DNA of 64,000 nucleotides from a virus: positions 1 to 64,000 of the IMG/VR virus record IMGVR_UViG_3300020558_000217, one strand, 5' to 3'. This document shows positions 25,045-32,340 of the stretch, piece after piece. Position numbers and translations under genes: made by a program. Below the pieces are notes generated by a model. The model was not told the origin of the DNA, did no database searches, and worked only from the letters and a program-made list of their open reading frames with translations. Each line of letters opens with the position of its first letter. The stretch's first letter is position 1.

Positions 25045-25322
25045 AAAAGATTATTCTATTGGTAGCAGTAATACTACTGGCTTCTTGTAATGACACGAAG
25101 CAGGTTGTGACGACATATCGTCATATGGTTGTGCATCCTGACGAGGCAATGTATTACTGCCCTGTTGTGAAACATTTTCCGAACTGGAACACTCTGACGG
25201 ATAGTCAAGTGGCAAAATTAATTGTTCAGCTACATAAGAACAATTTAACATGTAAAAGCTCCATAGAAAGCATTCGTAAGTTTCTAGATGATGCAGATAA
25301 ATCAATAAAAAAGGGCGGATAA
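25041..25322 (+). CDS. Outer-membrane spanin lipoprotein (Rz1-like)
   Basis: A 93-residue lipoprotein: signal MKKIILLVAVILLASC with lipobox LLASC (Cys16 to be lipidated). The mature part has four more Cys and a helical tail. Pairing by ATGA overlap with an Rz-like gene and a late promoter supports the o-spanin call. It is longer than Rz1 and not proline-rich, so some doubt remains. Confidence 0.75.
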   Translation: MKKIILLVAVILLASCNDTKQVVTTYRHMVVHPDEAMYYCPVVKHFPNWNTLTDSQVAKLIVQLHKNNLTCKSSIESIRKFLDDADKSIKKGG

Positions 25323-25329
25323 ACCGCCC
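25313..25329. terminator. Bidirectional terminator between spanins and holin
   Basis: GGGCGG and CCGCCC arms with a 5-base loop. On the minus strand it is followed by six U, so it ends the holin transcript; it also overlaps the o-spanin stop. Confidence 0.8.
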
Positions 25330-25335
25330 AATTCA

Positions 25336-25569
25336 TTATTCAGCTGGTGGTGGTGTTTCCAAAGCAGTCTTTACAGTAGTTGCCTGTGTGACCATTCGCA
25401 TTACAATCATTACAATCGCACTAACTGCAGTGGCAGCAGGAACTACGTAATTTTCCGGAACGCCCCAACCAAGTAGCAATGCATTCCAATCAATTGCTCC
25501 AACTTTCTCTGTGACCAAAGGTAGAACGCCTACCAATAGAGCCATCAGATATGTCTTATATCCACTCAT
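25336..25569 (-). CDS. Putative holin
   Basis: A 77-residue protein with two hydrophobic segments (about 5-18 and 42-59) separated by a short loop and a polar C-terminus (TALETPPPAE). Size, topology and convergence with the spanin pair suggest a holin that releases the endolysin at 16.3 kb. No holin family can be named from sequence; an alternative is another small membrane protein. Confidence 0.6.
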   Translation of the reverse strand: MSGYKTYLMALLVGVLPLVTEKVGAIDWNALLLGWGVPENYVVPAATAVSAIVMIVMRMVTQATTVKTALETPPPAE

Positions 25570-25608
25570 GATAATCTCCTTTCGAAAGAATTGCTCATAA
25601 GAGCGATA

Positions 25609-25616
25609 TATTTATT
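25609..25616 (-). promoter_or_regulatory. Late-promoter variant (AATAAATA) for holin
   Basis: Minus strand AATAAATA, one base from the T4 late consensus, 40 bases before the holin start. It overlaps the end of the upstream small gene. Confidence 0.45.
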
Positions 25617-25773
25617 TTACTTCCAACACAGGTTTACCATGCAAACTCAGAGTTTTGAGATAAAGTAGATAATCCGTTGCCTCTTTATGCGTATTGAAGG
25701 TCGCGACTTTATCAACAATAAAGCCACGGTCATCGATGATTGAGTATACTATTCGAGTTATGCTCTGTTTCAT
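25612..25773 (-). CDS. Small protein of unknown function
   Basis: A 53-residue protein (MKQSITRIVYSIIDDRGFIV...HGKPVLEVK) with a perfect GGAGG before ATG. Beta-alpha-beta pattern. Too short for a family call. An AATAAATA at 25802-25809 may be its late promoter. Confidence 0.6.
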   Translation of the reverse strand: MKQSITRIVYSIIDDRGFIVDKVATFNTHKEATDYLLYLKTLSLHGKPVLEVK

Positions 25774-25854
25774 TGTATCCTCCTACGTAAAAAAAGCATC
25801 TTATTTATTACAAATGTCTATGTTTCGACTTTGTATAGTGGATCATTAGAGTTT

Positions 25855-26973
25855 TCATAGGTCACGCTTTCCTTTCCAAAAAGCAACGATAACAGGAAAA
25901 CGAAGTTTACCGTCTTCCGTTTTGTTCTGATACCTCACGGTAACGTCCGTGCCGATATAATCATTAGCATTATACAGCAAGTCCTTGAGCATGTCAAATG
26001 AGCCACGCACTCCCGAAAACTGTGTCGTTCCATCTTTCAAACGGATTTCCACACGCTTGGCAGCACCTGCCCAGTTACCTTTTCCTTCTTCGATGGAAAC
26101 GATTTCAAATTCCTCGTCCTCAAATTCCTTATGCTTGATAAGGTTCTTGGAACGCTTACCTTCATACAGCGAGTCAGGAACACGAAGCATCTGGCCTTCG
26201 TATCCAATTTCAAGATAATGACCAAGCATTGTTTTGAGGTCATGTTCGTCATCCACAACATGCACATCGACGGTTATTACAGGGGGATTTAAAAGACTTT
26301 CGCCGAACATTTGAACAATGAAATCCGACCGCTCATGGAAAGTTCCATCCATAATCACATCGTAGACATGATACTGGATCATCTGCTTAGACTCTTCCAA
26401 ATCAGCGGCAGTTGGCTTTGTCTTCCGTGCCAGTGAAATGATCTTTTCAAAGTTGTCTTTTAGATCGTGATTATACAGTTCACCATCCAGAACCACATCA
26501 GGATATTTCTGAAAGAATGGTTCTAATGCTTCACGAATATGCGGAGCAGAGATAATAGGCTTGCCATTGCGTGACTGCATACCATCTTTAGAAACGAGGC
26601 AGCGAACACCATCAAGTTTCGGCTGTGAATAATACGGGAACTTGTTATGCTTCTTGGCATCATACTTGTCGGCCAGCATACACTCATAGAACAAATCATC
26701 CTTCGACTTAGCAGCAGTAACGCTAGTATAATACTTGCCTTGAAACTGCTTCTTTACATAATGAGCATTTACTTCATTAGCAACCTGCATAGCAACATCG
26801 GTCGCATTAGCACGACCGACATTCTTTTCGGTAGGATACTGCCAGCCCGAAACTACAATCTTGCCACCATTGATACCAGAATGTGTCCGATACTTCTCGC
26901 TGTCATGTTCGATCCACCAAACACGGGTCTTACCTTTAGTGTCAATCTTGTATAGTTTCGGAAGGCTAATCAT
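25855..26973 (-). CDS. ATP-dependent DNA ligase
   Basis: A 372-residue ligase that seals nicks with ATP. Residues about 1-75 look like a WGR-type domain (RVWWIEHDSEKYRTHSG...). The core has motif I QPKLDGVR near 120 (catalytic Lys), motif III DGELYNH, motif IV YEGQMLRV, motif V LIKHKEF, then an OB fold. ATG at 26973 has GGAG 9 bases upstream; the in-frame TTG at 26979 is less likely. The WGR-plus-ligase layout differs from T4 gp30 but is known in phages and bacteria. Confidence 0.9.
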   Translation of the reverse strand: MISLPKLYKIDTKGKTRVWWIEHDSEKYRTHSGINGGKIVVSGWQYPTEKNVGRANATDVAMQVANEVNAHYVKKQFQGKYYTSVTAAKSKDDLFYECMLADKYDAKKHNKFPYYSQPKLDGVRCLVSKDGMQSRNGKPIISAPHIREALEPFFQKYPDVVLDGELYNHDLKDNFEKIISLARKTKPTAADLEESKQMIQYHVYDVIMDGTFHERSDFIVQMFGESLLNPPVITVDVHVVDDEHDLKTMLGHYLEIGYEGQMLRVPDSLYEGKRSKNLIKHKEFEDEEFEIVSIEEGKGNWAGAAKRVEIRLKDGTTQFSGVRGSFDMLKDLLYNANDYIGTDVTVRYQNKTEDGKLRFPVIVAFWKGKRDL

Positions 26974-27104
26974 TACCAAAATCTCCTCACAAACAACGGC
27001 CCAAATCTGTAACTTCTATATGGATTTCCACTGTTGAACCTTTCCACGATATGAAACGCCCAGTGTTTAGGATTCCATATCCAGTGGATTTCAATCTTCA
27101 ACAT
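26973..27104 (-). CDS. Small aromatic-basic protein before ligase
   Basis: A 43-residue protein (MLKIEIHWIWNPKHWAFHIV...PLFVRRFW), rich in Trp, His and Arg. Its stop overlaps the ligase start (TAATG). Function unknown. Confidence 0.5.
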   Translation of the reverse strand: MLKIEIHWIWNPKHWAFHIVERFNSGNPYRSYRFGPLFVRRFW

Positions 27105-27105
27105 C

Positions 27106-27303
27106 TCAACTCCGTTCGATCATATCAAGCAGATCTTCCAGAAACTGGATCTCGTTCATCATTTGCTGTTCCATAGAATCAGCAGCATAACCCCATTCAG
27201 CCATCTTTGCAAGATAATCACGAAGACCTTCTAGTCGCTCGTAAAGGTTTTCTTTAACTTGAACCAGTGCTTCGTCAGCGTTTTTGCTCAGAAACTCGGT
27301 CAT
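27106..27303 (-). CDS. Small helical protein of unknown function
   Basis: A 65-residue acidic, all-helical protein (MTEFLSKNADEALVQVKENL...). ATG overlaps the upstream TAA (TAATG). Function unknown. Confidence 0.6.
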   Translation of the reverse strand: MTEFLSKNADEALVQVKENLYERLEGLRDYLAKMAEWGYAADSMEQQMMNEIQFLEDLLDMIERS

Positions 27304-27422
27304 TATTCTACTCCATAATGCTTGCGGATGTTTTTACGGTTATACTTTTTCTTGCTCTTTACGATACGCTGTTTGTATTTGCCTGAGCGTAACTCTAAGG
27401 CCATTGGATTTATTTGTTTCAT
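27303..27422 (-). CDS. Very basic 39-residue protein
   Basis: MKQINPMALELRSGKYKQRI then KSKKKYNRKNIRKHY: about one third Lys or Arg. GAGG lies before ATG. Similar short basic proteins occur in T4-like phages near early genes. It may bind nucleic acid. First gene of the ligase unit behind the promoter at 27453-27480. Confidence 0.6.
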   Translation of the reverse strand: MKQINPMALELRSGKYKQRIVKSKKKYNRKNIRKHYGVE

Positions 27423-27452
27423 CGAAGTATCCTCTTTCAACCCTCAACAATG

Positions 27453-27480
27453 ATTATACTGGGTTTGGCGAGAAAGTAAA
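27453..27480 (-). promoter_or_regulatory. Sigma70-type promoter for the ligase unit
   Basis: Minus strand TTTACT (27480-27475), 16-base spacer, TATAAT (27458-27453). It diverges from the plus-strand early promoter 56 bases away. Confidence 0.7.
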
Positions 27481-27535
27481 GCGATATTTTTGGAGAGATT
27501 GATAGTAAACTTGATCTCTATGGTTAAGTTCGAGC

Positions 27536-27563
27536 TTGCTTTTTACGTAGGATATGGTATACT
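27536..27563 (+). promoter_or_regulatory. Early promoter (first of the plus-strand early region)
   Basis: TTGCTT, 16-base spacer, TATACT. Carries the GCTTGC-TTTTT core shared with other early promoters of this window. Confidence 0.75.
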
Positions 27564-27590
27564 AAGAATATGATGATGAGGAGAAACCCG

Positions 27591-27881
27591 ATGTCTGGTA
27601 TCGAAATCCTGCTGAGCGATCGTAATGGCGTTTATATTCCCAAGATCTTCTCTGAGGATTTTGGTGGTTGGGGAGTCCTGCATGAAGATGTAGTAGATCT
27701 CGCTGATCCGGAGAACGAATTCTATTGGGATACCTGGTCTAATGTTCTAGATTATGCTCAGCATACTGATTCTAAAGGTAATGTCTGGCGCCTGTGGCAG
27801 GATGGCGATCTGTTTGCCTACTGCGAAGAACTGATGACTGAAGAGGAATATAAGAATTTCTTCGGAGAGGAGAGAGAATGA
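27591..27881 (+). CDS. Early protein of unknown function
   Basis: A 96-residue acidic, Trp-rich protein (MSGIEILLSDRNGVYIPKIF...). The start at 27591 has GGAG 8 bases upstream; ATGs just before lack one. Overlaps the next gene by ATGA. No family recognised. Confidence 0.65.
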   Translation: MSGIEILLSDRNGVYIPKIFSEDFGGWGVLHEDVVDLADPENEFYWDTWSNVLDYAQHTDSKGNVWRLWQDGDLFAYCEELMTEEEYKNFFGEERE

Positions 27882-28069
27882 TGAAATATCAAATCGAAGT
27901 GAACGTAAAGAAAGAAGGCCAATATATTTGGCGCCCACTCTCTTCATCTGAGGGCCAGTCCTACGTGTTCGAAACTTTCGACGAAGCCGAGAATATGGCA
28001 GATTGGCTATATCCTCACATGTTGTATGGCGAGTTTGTGAGAGTCTCTGAGATAGAAAAAGAGGCTTGA
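27878..28069 (+). CDS. Early protein of unknown function
   Basis: A 63-residue protein (MMKYQIEVNVKKEGQYIWRP...) with a beta-beta-alpha pattern. Its TGA stop lies inside the -35 of the next promoter. No family recognised. Confidence 0.65.
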   Translation: MMKYQIEVNVKKEGQYIWRPLSSSEGQSYVFETFDEAENMADWLYPHMLYGEFVRVSEIEKEA

Positions 28070-28094
28070 CTTTTTACAAGAGCAGCGGTATACT
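28066..28094 (+). promoter_or_regulatory. Early promoter for the AAA+ ATPase gene
   Basis: TTGACT, 17-base spacer, TATACT, 26 bases before ATG. The -35 contains the stop codon of the preceding gene. Confidence 0.85.
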
Positions 28095-28119
28095 ATTTCT
28101 ATAAGTTGAGGAGAGAACT

Positions 28120-28926
28120 ATGGCTCGTGCCCGTAAAAATGACAATGTTATTCCGCTGCCGAATTGTAACGAGAGCGAAGATCAGATCGAGGCTCGTATC
28201 GCCGAGCGATTTGATATTCTCGAAATGCTCGCCGATAGCTGTATTGCTGGCGACTCTCGTGCGCTGATTGTCTCTGGTCCAGCTGGTCTCGGTAAGTCCT
28301 ATACTATCGAGAAGAAACTCGAGCAGTGGGATCCGTCGGGTAATAGCTATGCTATCACGAAAGGTTATGTCCGTGCGACTGGCCTTGTTAAACTGTTGTA
28401 TGCTTACCGCGAAGCTGGCCAAGTTTTGGTGTTTGACGACGCTGACGCTATTTTCTTTGATGACATCAGTCTTAATCTCCTCAAGGCTGTTTGTGATACG
28501 ACAGAGCGTCGCGTCGTCTCTTGGCTTTCCGAGGGCAAACTGCTTGATGAAGATACTGGCGAACTCGTCCCCAGGTCTTTCGTGTTCGAGGGATCCATTA
28601 TCTTCATCTCTAACTACGACTTCGATGCTATGATCGATCGTGGTCACAAACTAGCGCCGCATCTTCAGGCGATGGTTTCTCGTGCCCATTATCTGGATCT
28701 CGCGATGAAGACTCGCCAGGACTATCTCGTTCGTATTCGTCAGGTAGTTGCGCAGGGATTGCTCTCGCATCTCGATTTCGATCAGCAGGTAGATGTGCTT
28801 ACGTTTATCGAAGCGTATGCCGAGAACCTTCGCGAGTTGTCTCTGCGTATGGCTCTGAAGGTTGCTTCTATCCGTAAGACTAGCAATAACTGGCAGAAGG
28901 TAGCGAAAGTTACCTGTTGTAAGTAA
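28120..28926 (+). CDS. AAA+ ATPase
   Basis: A 268-residue AAA+ protein. Walker A GPAGLGKS near 53-60, Walker B VLVFDDAD near 102-109, sensor 1 IIFISNYDF near 162-170; the C-terminal helical lid follows (200-268). It resembles ATPases of large phages annotated only as AAA family; the substrate is unknown. Possible roles are loading or remodelling replication or recombination complexes. It has a strong early promoter and GAGGAG ribosome site, and many CGT codons, unlike the late genes. Confidence 0.8.
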   Translation: MARARKNDNVIPLPNCNESEDQIEARIAERFDILEMLADSCIAGDSRALIVSGPAGLGKSYTIEKKLEQWDPSGNSYAITKGYVRATGLVKLLYAYREAGQVLVFDDADAIFFDDISLNLLKAVCDTTERRVVSWLSEGKLLDEDTGELVPRSFVFEGSIIFISNYDFDAMIDRGHKLAPHLQAMVSRAHYLDLAMKTRQDYLVRIRQVVAQGLLSHLDFDQQVDVLTFIEAYAENLRELSLRMALKVASIRKTSNNWQKVAKVTCCK

Positions 28927-28970
28927 TGAAAATTATAACAAACTGAAACGTCCAAAGGAGGAAAAACGTA

Positions 28971-29408
28971 GTGGACTGTTATATCTGCGATATTGATGGA
29001 ACTATAGCTAACACAGAGCATCGTATTCACTATATCACCAATGGCCATAAGGATTGGGATAAGTGGCATGCGAATGCGCACAAGGATGAGCCTATCGAGG
29101 AGGTAGTTAGCATTCTTGATATGGCCTCTGCCGCTGGTATTAAGATTGTTCTGTGTACTGCTCGTGACGAGAAGTGTCGGCCAGAGACTATCGAATGGCT
29201 AAACGCCAATGATATTCCTTATGATGCTCTCTATATGCGTAAGCTAGGCGATCGCCGTAATGACGATATCGTTAAGTTCGAATTACTCGAGCAGATCTAC
29301 GAAGCGGGATATAAACCTATCCTCGTATTAGAAGATCGCGATCGCGTAGTTAAGATGTGGCGAGCCGCTGGGCTTCGTTGTCTACAGGTTGCTCCGGGCG
29401 ATTTTTAA
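28971..29408 (+). CDS. HAD-superfamily phosphatase, polynucleotide 3'-phosphatase-like
   Basis: A 145-residue HAD protein like the phosphatase half of T4 Pnk (PseT). Motif I DIDGT (7-11), motif II LCTAR (59-63), motif III region with K95-type lysine (DDIVKFELL), motif IV EDR (121-123). It would remove 3'-phosphates from nicked DNA or RNA; the kinase half is missing. GTG start behind AAAGGAGG. Confidence 0.8.
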   Translation: MDCYICDIDGTIANTEHRIHYITNGHKDWDKWHANAHKDEPIEEVVSILDMASAAGIKIVLCTARDEKCRPETIEWLNANDIPYDALYMRKLGDRRNDDIVKFELLEQIYEAGYKPILVLEDRDRVVKMWRAAGLRCLQVAPGDF

Positions 29409-29420
29409 TTTGTCGCCCGG
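29394..29420 (+). terminator. Terminator-like hairpin overlapping the next promoter
   Basis: CCGGGCGA and TCGCCCGG form an 8-bp stem with an 11-base U-rich loop that holds the phosphatase stop codon. The 3' arm overlaps the -35 of the next promoter; only a short U tract follows. Confidence 0.6.
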
Positions 29421-29438
29421 ACATTTTCATAGTATAAT
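29410..29438 (+). promoter_or_regulatory. Promoter for the SWIM-like gene
   Basis: TTGTCG, 17-base spacer, TATAAT, 23 bases before ATG at 29462. The -35 is weak and part of the hairpin arm. Confidence 0.55.
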
Positions 29439-29461
29439 GTATTCTTATTCGGGAGTCAACC

Positions 29462-29839
29462 ATGCGTCTTACTGTTCGAATCAAGGATCCTCGTTGGGAC
29501 GCCAGAGATAGATATGCTGCTGGCGTAGTCAAAGAGTATACAGATTATACTGGCGATGTCGTTCCTAGATTTCCCTGGCTGGACGACAATTGGTTTGTTA
29601 TGACTACAGGAGATAAAGATGCCCCATTTAGAATACTACATAAAGATAATATTATTTGTGGCTGGCTGGGTATTACTAGTCGCTCTAATGACACCAGTAA
29701 TACAATGGTCGTTATTCCTAGGGGTGACAAATCCTATACTGTCACTCTTTGCGATGATGGTAGCCTCGCTTGTAATTGTACTGGATACGGTTATCGTAAT
29801 ACTTGCTCTCATGTCAGAGAAGTAGAGGAGGCTGCATAA
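29462..29839 (+). CDS. SWIM-like zinc-finger protein
   Basis: A 125-residue protein with CNC...NTCSH near 104-117, the CxCx(n)CxH pattern of SWIM zinc fingers, which bind DNA or protein. The N-terminal part has RYAAGVVKEYTDY and WFVMTTGDKDAPFR. Early gene; function unknown. Confidence 0.65.
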   Translation: MRLTVRIKDPRWDARDRYAAGVVKEYTDYTGDVVPRFPWLDDNWFVMTTGDKDAPFRILHKDNIICGWLGITSRSNDTSNTMVVIPRGDKSYTVTLCDDGSLACNCTGYGYRNTCSHVREVEEAA

Positions 29840-30051
29840 TGAGCCTTAAATTAGACGCCATTGCTTATCGTAACAGAGCTGACTATCGTTTGCGTAGGCT
29901 AGAACAGATTATATTAATTCTTGATAAATCAACAAGAGGATGTAACATTCTTCTTAAGGATAAAGAAAAGTATAGAGATAATCTAGACGAAATTAGAACA
30001 GAGATATATAATATTGAGCATGGGCTCGATAAGGGAGATAACAATGAATAA
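29839..30051 (+). CDS. Small helical protein
   Basis: A 70-residue charged helical, likely coiled-coil protein (MSLKLDAIAYRNRADYRLRR...). The start at 29839 overlaps the upstream TAA (TAATG) and follows GAGGAGG. No family recognised. Confidence 0.6.
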   Translation: MSLKLDAIAYRNRADYRLRRLEQIILILDKSTRGCNILLKDKEKYRDNLDEIRTEIYNIEHGLDKGDNNE

Positions 30052-30205
30052 GACACCAACAGCTGCTACATATTGGCAGATTGTAGATTCAAAAACCAAT
30101 GGCCTAGTAATGGAATGTAAGACAAAGGAACAGGCTCAGCAAGAACTAAAGTTATTCTGGGCCGATGGTAAGAAGTCATATATTATTGTAGAACACATTA
30201 GGTAA
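30044..30205 (+). CDS. Small protein of unknown function
   Basis: A 53-residue protein (MNKTPTAATYWQIVDSKTNG...) with a beta-beta-alpha-beta pattern similar in shape to other small early proteins here. AAGGGAG precedes ATG. No family recognised. Confidence 0.6.
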   Translation: MNKTPTAATYWQIVDSKTNGLVMECKTKEQAQQELKLFWADGKKSYIIVEHIR

Positions 30206-30208
30206 TAA

Positions 30209-30436
30209 ATGCCAGCTAGAATCACTAAGACGTCACCATTCACAGATAGATTACATACAATGGAGTTTGACCTATACGATCAAGATGAGTTTGAGTTACG
30301 TCTATTGGCTTGGCGTCGAGGGGATAAACTGATACAGGAGGCGTTCCCAGAACTATCTAGCGACGCCAGAGAGTTTATTAAAACTGGAGTTACGCCAGCA
30401 GAGTGGGACAAATATATGGGAGGGGATGATGACTAA
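30209..30436 (+). CDS. Small acidic protein of unknown function
   Basis: A 75-residue protein (MPARITKTSPFTDRLHTMEF...GGDDD). Acidic helical C-terminal half with PAEWDKYMGGDDD. Overlaps the next small gene by 8 bases. Confidence 0.6.
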   Translation: MPARITKTSPFTDRLHTMEFDLYDQDEFELRLLAWRRGDKLIQEAFPELSSDAREFIKTGVTPAEWDKYMGGDDD

Positions 30437-30524
30437 GTTAGTAGGCGTGATCGTTGGCGTCGCAGCGACCATTATAGTCTCTGAGATGGTATATCATATG
30501 ATTAGAGTATTCCTAATGGCATGA
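30429..30524 (+). CDS. Single-pass membrane microprotein
   Basis: A 31-residue protein (MTKLVGVIVGVAATIIVSEM...) that is mostly one hydrophobic helix. GGAGGGG lies 5 bases before ATG, inside the preceding gene. Typical of T4-like early membrane peptides; function unknown. Confidence 0.5.
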   Translation: MTKLVGVIVGVAATIIVSEMVYHMIRVFLMA

Positions 30525-30528
30525 CCTA

Positions 30529-30556
30529 CCCGCTGACCAACTTAATGACCAGCGGG
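30529..30556. terminator. Hairpin at the convergent boundary
   Basis: CCCGCTG and CAGCGGG form a 7-bp stem with a 14-base loop, between the plus-strand genes ending at 30524 and the minus-strand genes ending at 30592. No U-run; it lies in a cluster of TGACCAAC repeats. Confidence 0.4.
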
Positions 30557-30591
30557 TTGACCAACTTGAATACCTATTAGGGGGAAGTAGT

Positions 30592-30909
30592 TTATTCTAC
30601 TTCCTCTTTTTGTTCATAGTAGCTATCGATATGACCACCAACTCGGTCGTCTTCGGCGAGATAGAATACATAGTCACCCATCTCGTGGCGGTATTCTTTA
30701 TATACATACTCAAACCCGCCATAATACTGCATATTACGATCGTAGCTTTTCTTAACTGCAATTGCGCTACGATTGATAAAGATCGGAGCATAAGATGCTC
30801 TAGGATCAAGACCAATCTTAGTTTCGTTTAGAAATACCTCTTCCATATTTTCATTTACATAGTTCTGAACCTGTTCCGAGATATCTTCGATAAAGTATTG
30901 AATGTCCAT
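30592..30909 (-). CDS. Early protein of unknown function
   Basis: A 105-residue acidic, Tyr-rich protein (MDIQYFIEDISEQVQNYVNE...). It is the last gene of the minus-strand early unit from 32136. The ribosome site AGGAGA lies in the repeated GGTCAGGAGATAGGTC leader. No family recognised. Confidence 0.6.
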   Translation of the reverse strand: MDIQYFIEDISEQVQNYVNENMEEVFLNETKIGLDPRASYAPIFINRSAIAVKKSYDRNMQYYGGFEYVYKEYRHEMGDYVFYLAEDDRVGGHIDSYYEQKEEVE

Positions 30910-30924
30910 GACCTATCTCCTGAC

Positions 30925-31056
30925 CTACTTTGTGATGTAACGGTAATACTCTAACACATGAGCCACGTGATAGTTATAGTATAGTTCTTGTTCGGCGGCT
31001 ATTACGCCTAGCAGTTCCAGGGTACGCCTACTACTTGGCGTGATTTTAATTATCAC
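30925..31056 (-). CDS. Small protein with GTG start
   Basis: A 43-residue protein (starts VIIKITPSSRRTLELLGVIA, ends EYYRYITK). The start GTG sits in the same AGGAGATAGGTC leader as its neighbours' ATG, which supports translation. The TAG stop belongs to the next leader repeat. Function unknown. Confidence 0.55.
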   Translation of the reverse strand: MIIKITPSSRRTLELLGVIAAEQELYYNYHVAHVLEYYRYITK

Positions 31057-31086
31057 GACCTATCTCCTGACCTATCGAGTGACCAA

Positions 31087-31371
31087 CTAGGCGACCAACG
31101 CCGATACCGCCGCGACAACCCATTTCTTATTACCGCCGATATGCCAATCATAATCGTCGGTCGGCGTCGTTCCCGTCTTATAGTTATAAATGGTAGCTAC
31201 TTCACCGTTTGCGAACTTAATAATCCACTCGGAATTAACTTTACCATCGCCGGAGCCATTAATCGGCTGACCAAACACTTCAACTAGGCGAGCGTAATTA
31301 GTATTAACATACCCCATAAGAGCAGTCATAGCAGAATCACGGTAGTTATTAGTAACACGGTAGTTTTTCAT
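31087..31371 (-). CDS. Conserved-looking phage protein of unknown function
   Basis: A 94-residue protein. The central block EWIIKFANGEVATIYNYKTG followed by YDWHIGG is a pattern I associate with small phage proteins of other hosts. N-terminus YRVTNNYRDSAMTALMGY. Function unknown. Confidence 0.65.
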   Translation of the reverse strand: MKNYRVTNNYRDSAMTALMGYVNTNYARLVEVFGQPINGSGDGKVNSEWIIKFANGEVATIYNYKTGTTPTDDYDWHIGGNKKWVVAAVSALVA

Positions 31372-31414
31372 GACCTATCTCCTGACCTAGCGTCTGACCT
31401 ATCGAGCGACCAAC

Positions 31415-31642
31415 TTAGTAATCACAGACCAGTTTACCTTCCGTATCAATAAAGATATAGACGTAATCCGTCAGAAGATCGCCATCTTCTTTGGATTTGA
31501 CCATATAACGGACCTCACCATTAATAGTAGATTCATATTTCACAGCGTAGATATCTTTGCTAGTTTCATTATACCCGCGATCTTCTAGCATAGCAACTAT
31601 ATTATCACGAGTAAATTTCGTGCAGTCGATATGATAGCGCAT
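31415..31642 (-). CDS. Early protein of unknown function
   Basis: A 75-residue protein (MRYHIDCTKFTRDNIVAMLE...) with an alpha-beta pattern. Start overlaps the upstream TAA by one base. No family recognised. Confidence 0.6.
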   Translation of the reverse strand: MRYHIDCTKFTRDNIVAMLEDRGYNETSKDIYAVKYESTINGEVRYMVKSKEDGDLLTDYVYIFIDTEGKLVCDY

Positions 31643-31896
31643 TAGTAGAGTTCCTCGGTGATATCAGCAATTTCTGCCGCCCGATCAACATTAAACGGAC
31701 GCCCACGACGAATTAATTCCGCCTCGCTTTCCTTAGTTTCATTTACAACTACCGGACCGGAATAACCCCAATTCCAGTAGATCAGATAATGAAGTTGATC
31801 GTCCGAGAATTCAGAAAGACCAACACTATTATCGTTCTCGTATTTGTTAGCGAGAACTTCAGTGGCGTCGAGCCATTCTTTATTGATCGTATCCAT
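31642..31896 (-). CDS. Early acidic protein of unknown function
   Basis: An 84-residue protein (MDTINKEWLDATEVLANKYE...) with a WNWGYSGPVVVNETKESEAE block and a helical C-terminus. GGAG precedes ATG. No family recognised. Confidence 0.6.
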   Translation of the reverse strand: MDTINKEWLDATEVLANKYENDNSVGLSEFSDDQLHYLIYWNWGYSGPVVVNETKESEAELIRRGRPFNVDRAAEIADITEELY

Positions 31897-31911
31897 TATT
31901 ATTCTCCTTTA

Positions 31912-32136
31912 TTAGGCGAGGCGATTAAGGTTATACATACGCCCACCGAATTCGTCCTCGCCGTGAGAGATAGTAATATTCTCGCCGTCAATAATAATAG
32001 CGAATTCGCCGTTATAACCGATAAGCGGATTTTCGCTTTCGCAACCAGCCCAGGTCTGGCGCTCAACGGCGTCTAGCGGCTTAAACTCGGTCTTAGCGAT
32101 AAGAGAGAACAGTTCAGCTTGAGTCGGGTAGTTCAT
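31912..32136 (-). CDS. Early protein of unknown function, first of its unit
   Basis: A 74-residue protein (MNYPTQAELFSLIAKTEFKP...) with a beta-rich second half. AAGGAG precedes ATG and the promoter at 32169-32196 is 33 bases upstream. No family recognised. Confidence 0.6.
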   Translation of the reverse strand: MNYPTQAELFSLIAKTEFKPLDAVERQTWAGCESENPLIGYNGEFAIIIDGENITISHGEDEFGGRMYNLNRLA

Positions 32137-32168
32137 AGTTTTCTCCTTAGTTTCAACCTTATATTCTT

Positions 32169-32196
32169 ATATTACCCTAAACCTAGAAAAAAGCAA
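32169..32196 (-). promoter_or_regulatory. Early promoter, minus strand
   Basis: TTGCTT (32196-32191), 16-base spacer, TAATAT (32174-32169). The box CAGATACCGCTTGC overlaps the -35, the same box as in the divergent promoter at 32286. Confidence 0.75.
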
Positions 32197-32240
32197 GCGG
32201 TATCTGAGCCATACGGGCACTTTTTTTTTAAAAAAAATTG

Positions 32241-32260
32241 GTTTACTTTCGAACGTAAAC
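32241..32260. promoter_or_regulatory. 20-bp palindrome between divergent early promoters
   Basis: GTTTAC and GTAAAC arms around TTCGAA, with a single mismatched pair. The same GTTTAC/GTAAAC dyad occurs at 33553 and 35009, each time 25-41 bases before an early -35. Looks like an operator for a dimeric regulator. Confidence 0.55.
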
Positions 32261-32285
32261 TTGATCGCTACAGCCCAGATACCGC

Positions 32286-32313
32286 TTGCCTTTTTTCTCG
32301 AAACGGGTATACT
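32286..32313 (+). promoter_or_regulatory. Early promoter, plus strand
   Basis: TTGCCT, 16-base spacer, TATACT; upstream box GCTACAGCCCAGATACCGC. Drives 32341 onward. Confidence 0.8.
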
Positions 32314-32340
32314 AAAAACTATAAACTGAAAGGAACTAAA

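Larger units (their letters stand above)
30903..31400. repeat. Repeated intercistronic leader (TAGGTCA / AGGAGATAGGTC)
   Basis: On the minus strand three successive gene starts (31371, 31056, 30909) are preceded by the same block GTCAGGAGATAGGTC, extended upstream by one or two further TAGGTCA units and a GTTGGTC unit near each stop codon. Related TGACC/TGACCAACTT units continue at 30522-30567. It carries the ribosome site and in some cases the upstream stop codon (TAG). Confidence 0.7.

Noticed and set aside
28099-28647. 182-codon minus-strand frame opposite the AAA+ gene
   Set aside because: No ribosome site or promoter; the plus frame has Walker motifs.
30903-31400. CRISPR array from repeated GGTCA units
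   Set aside because: Repeats are 7-20 bases, unevenly spaced and separated by coding genes; no spacers or cas genes.
32220-32240. T-run followed by A-run as a terminator
   Set aside because: No GC stem; it is an AT-rich spacer between divergent promoters.
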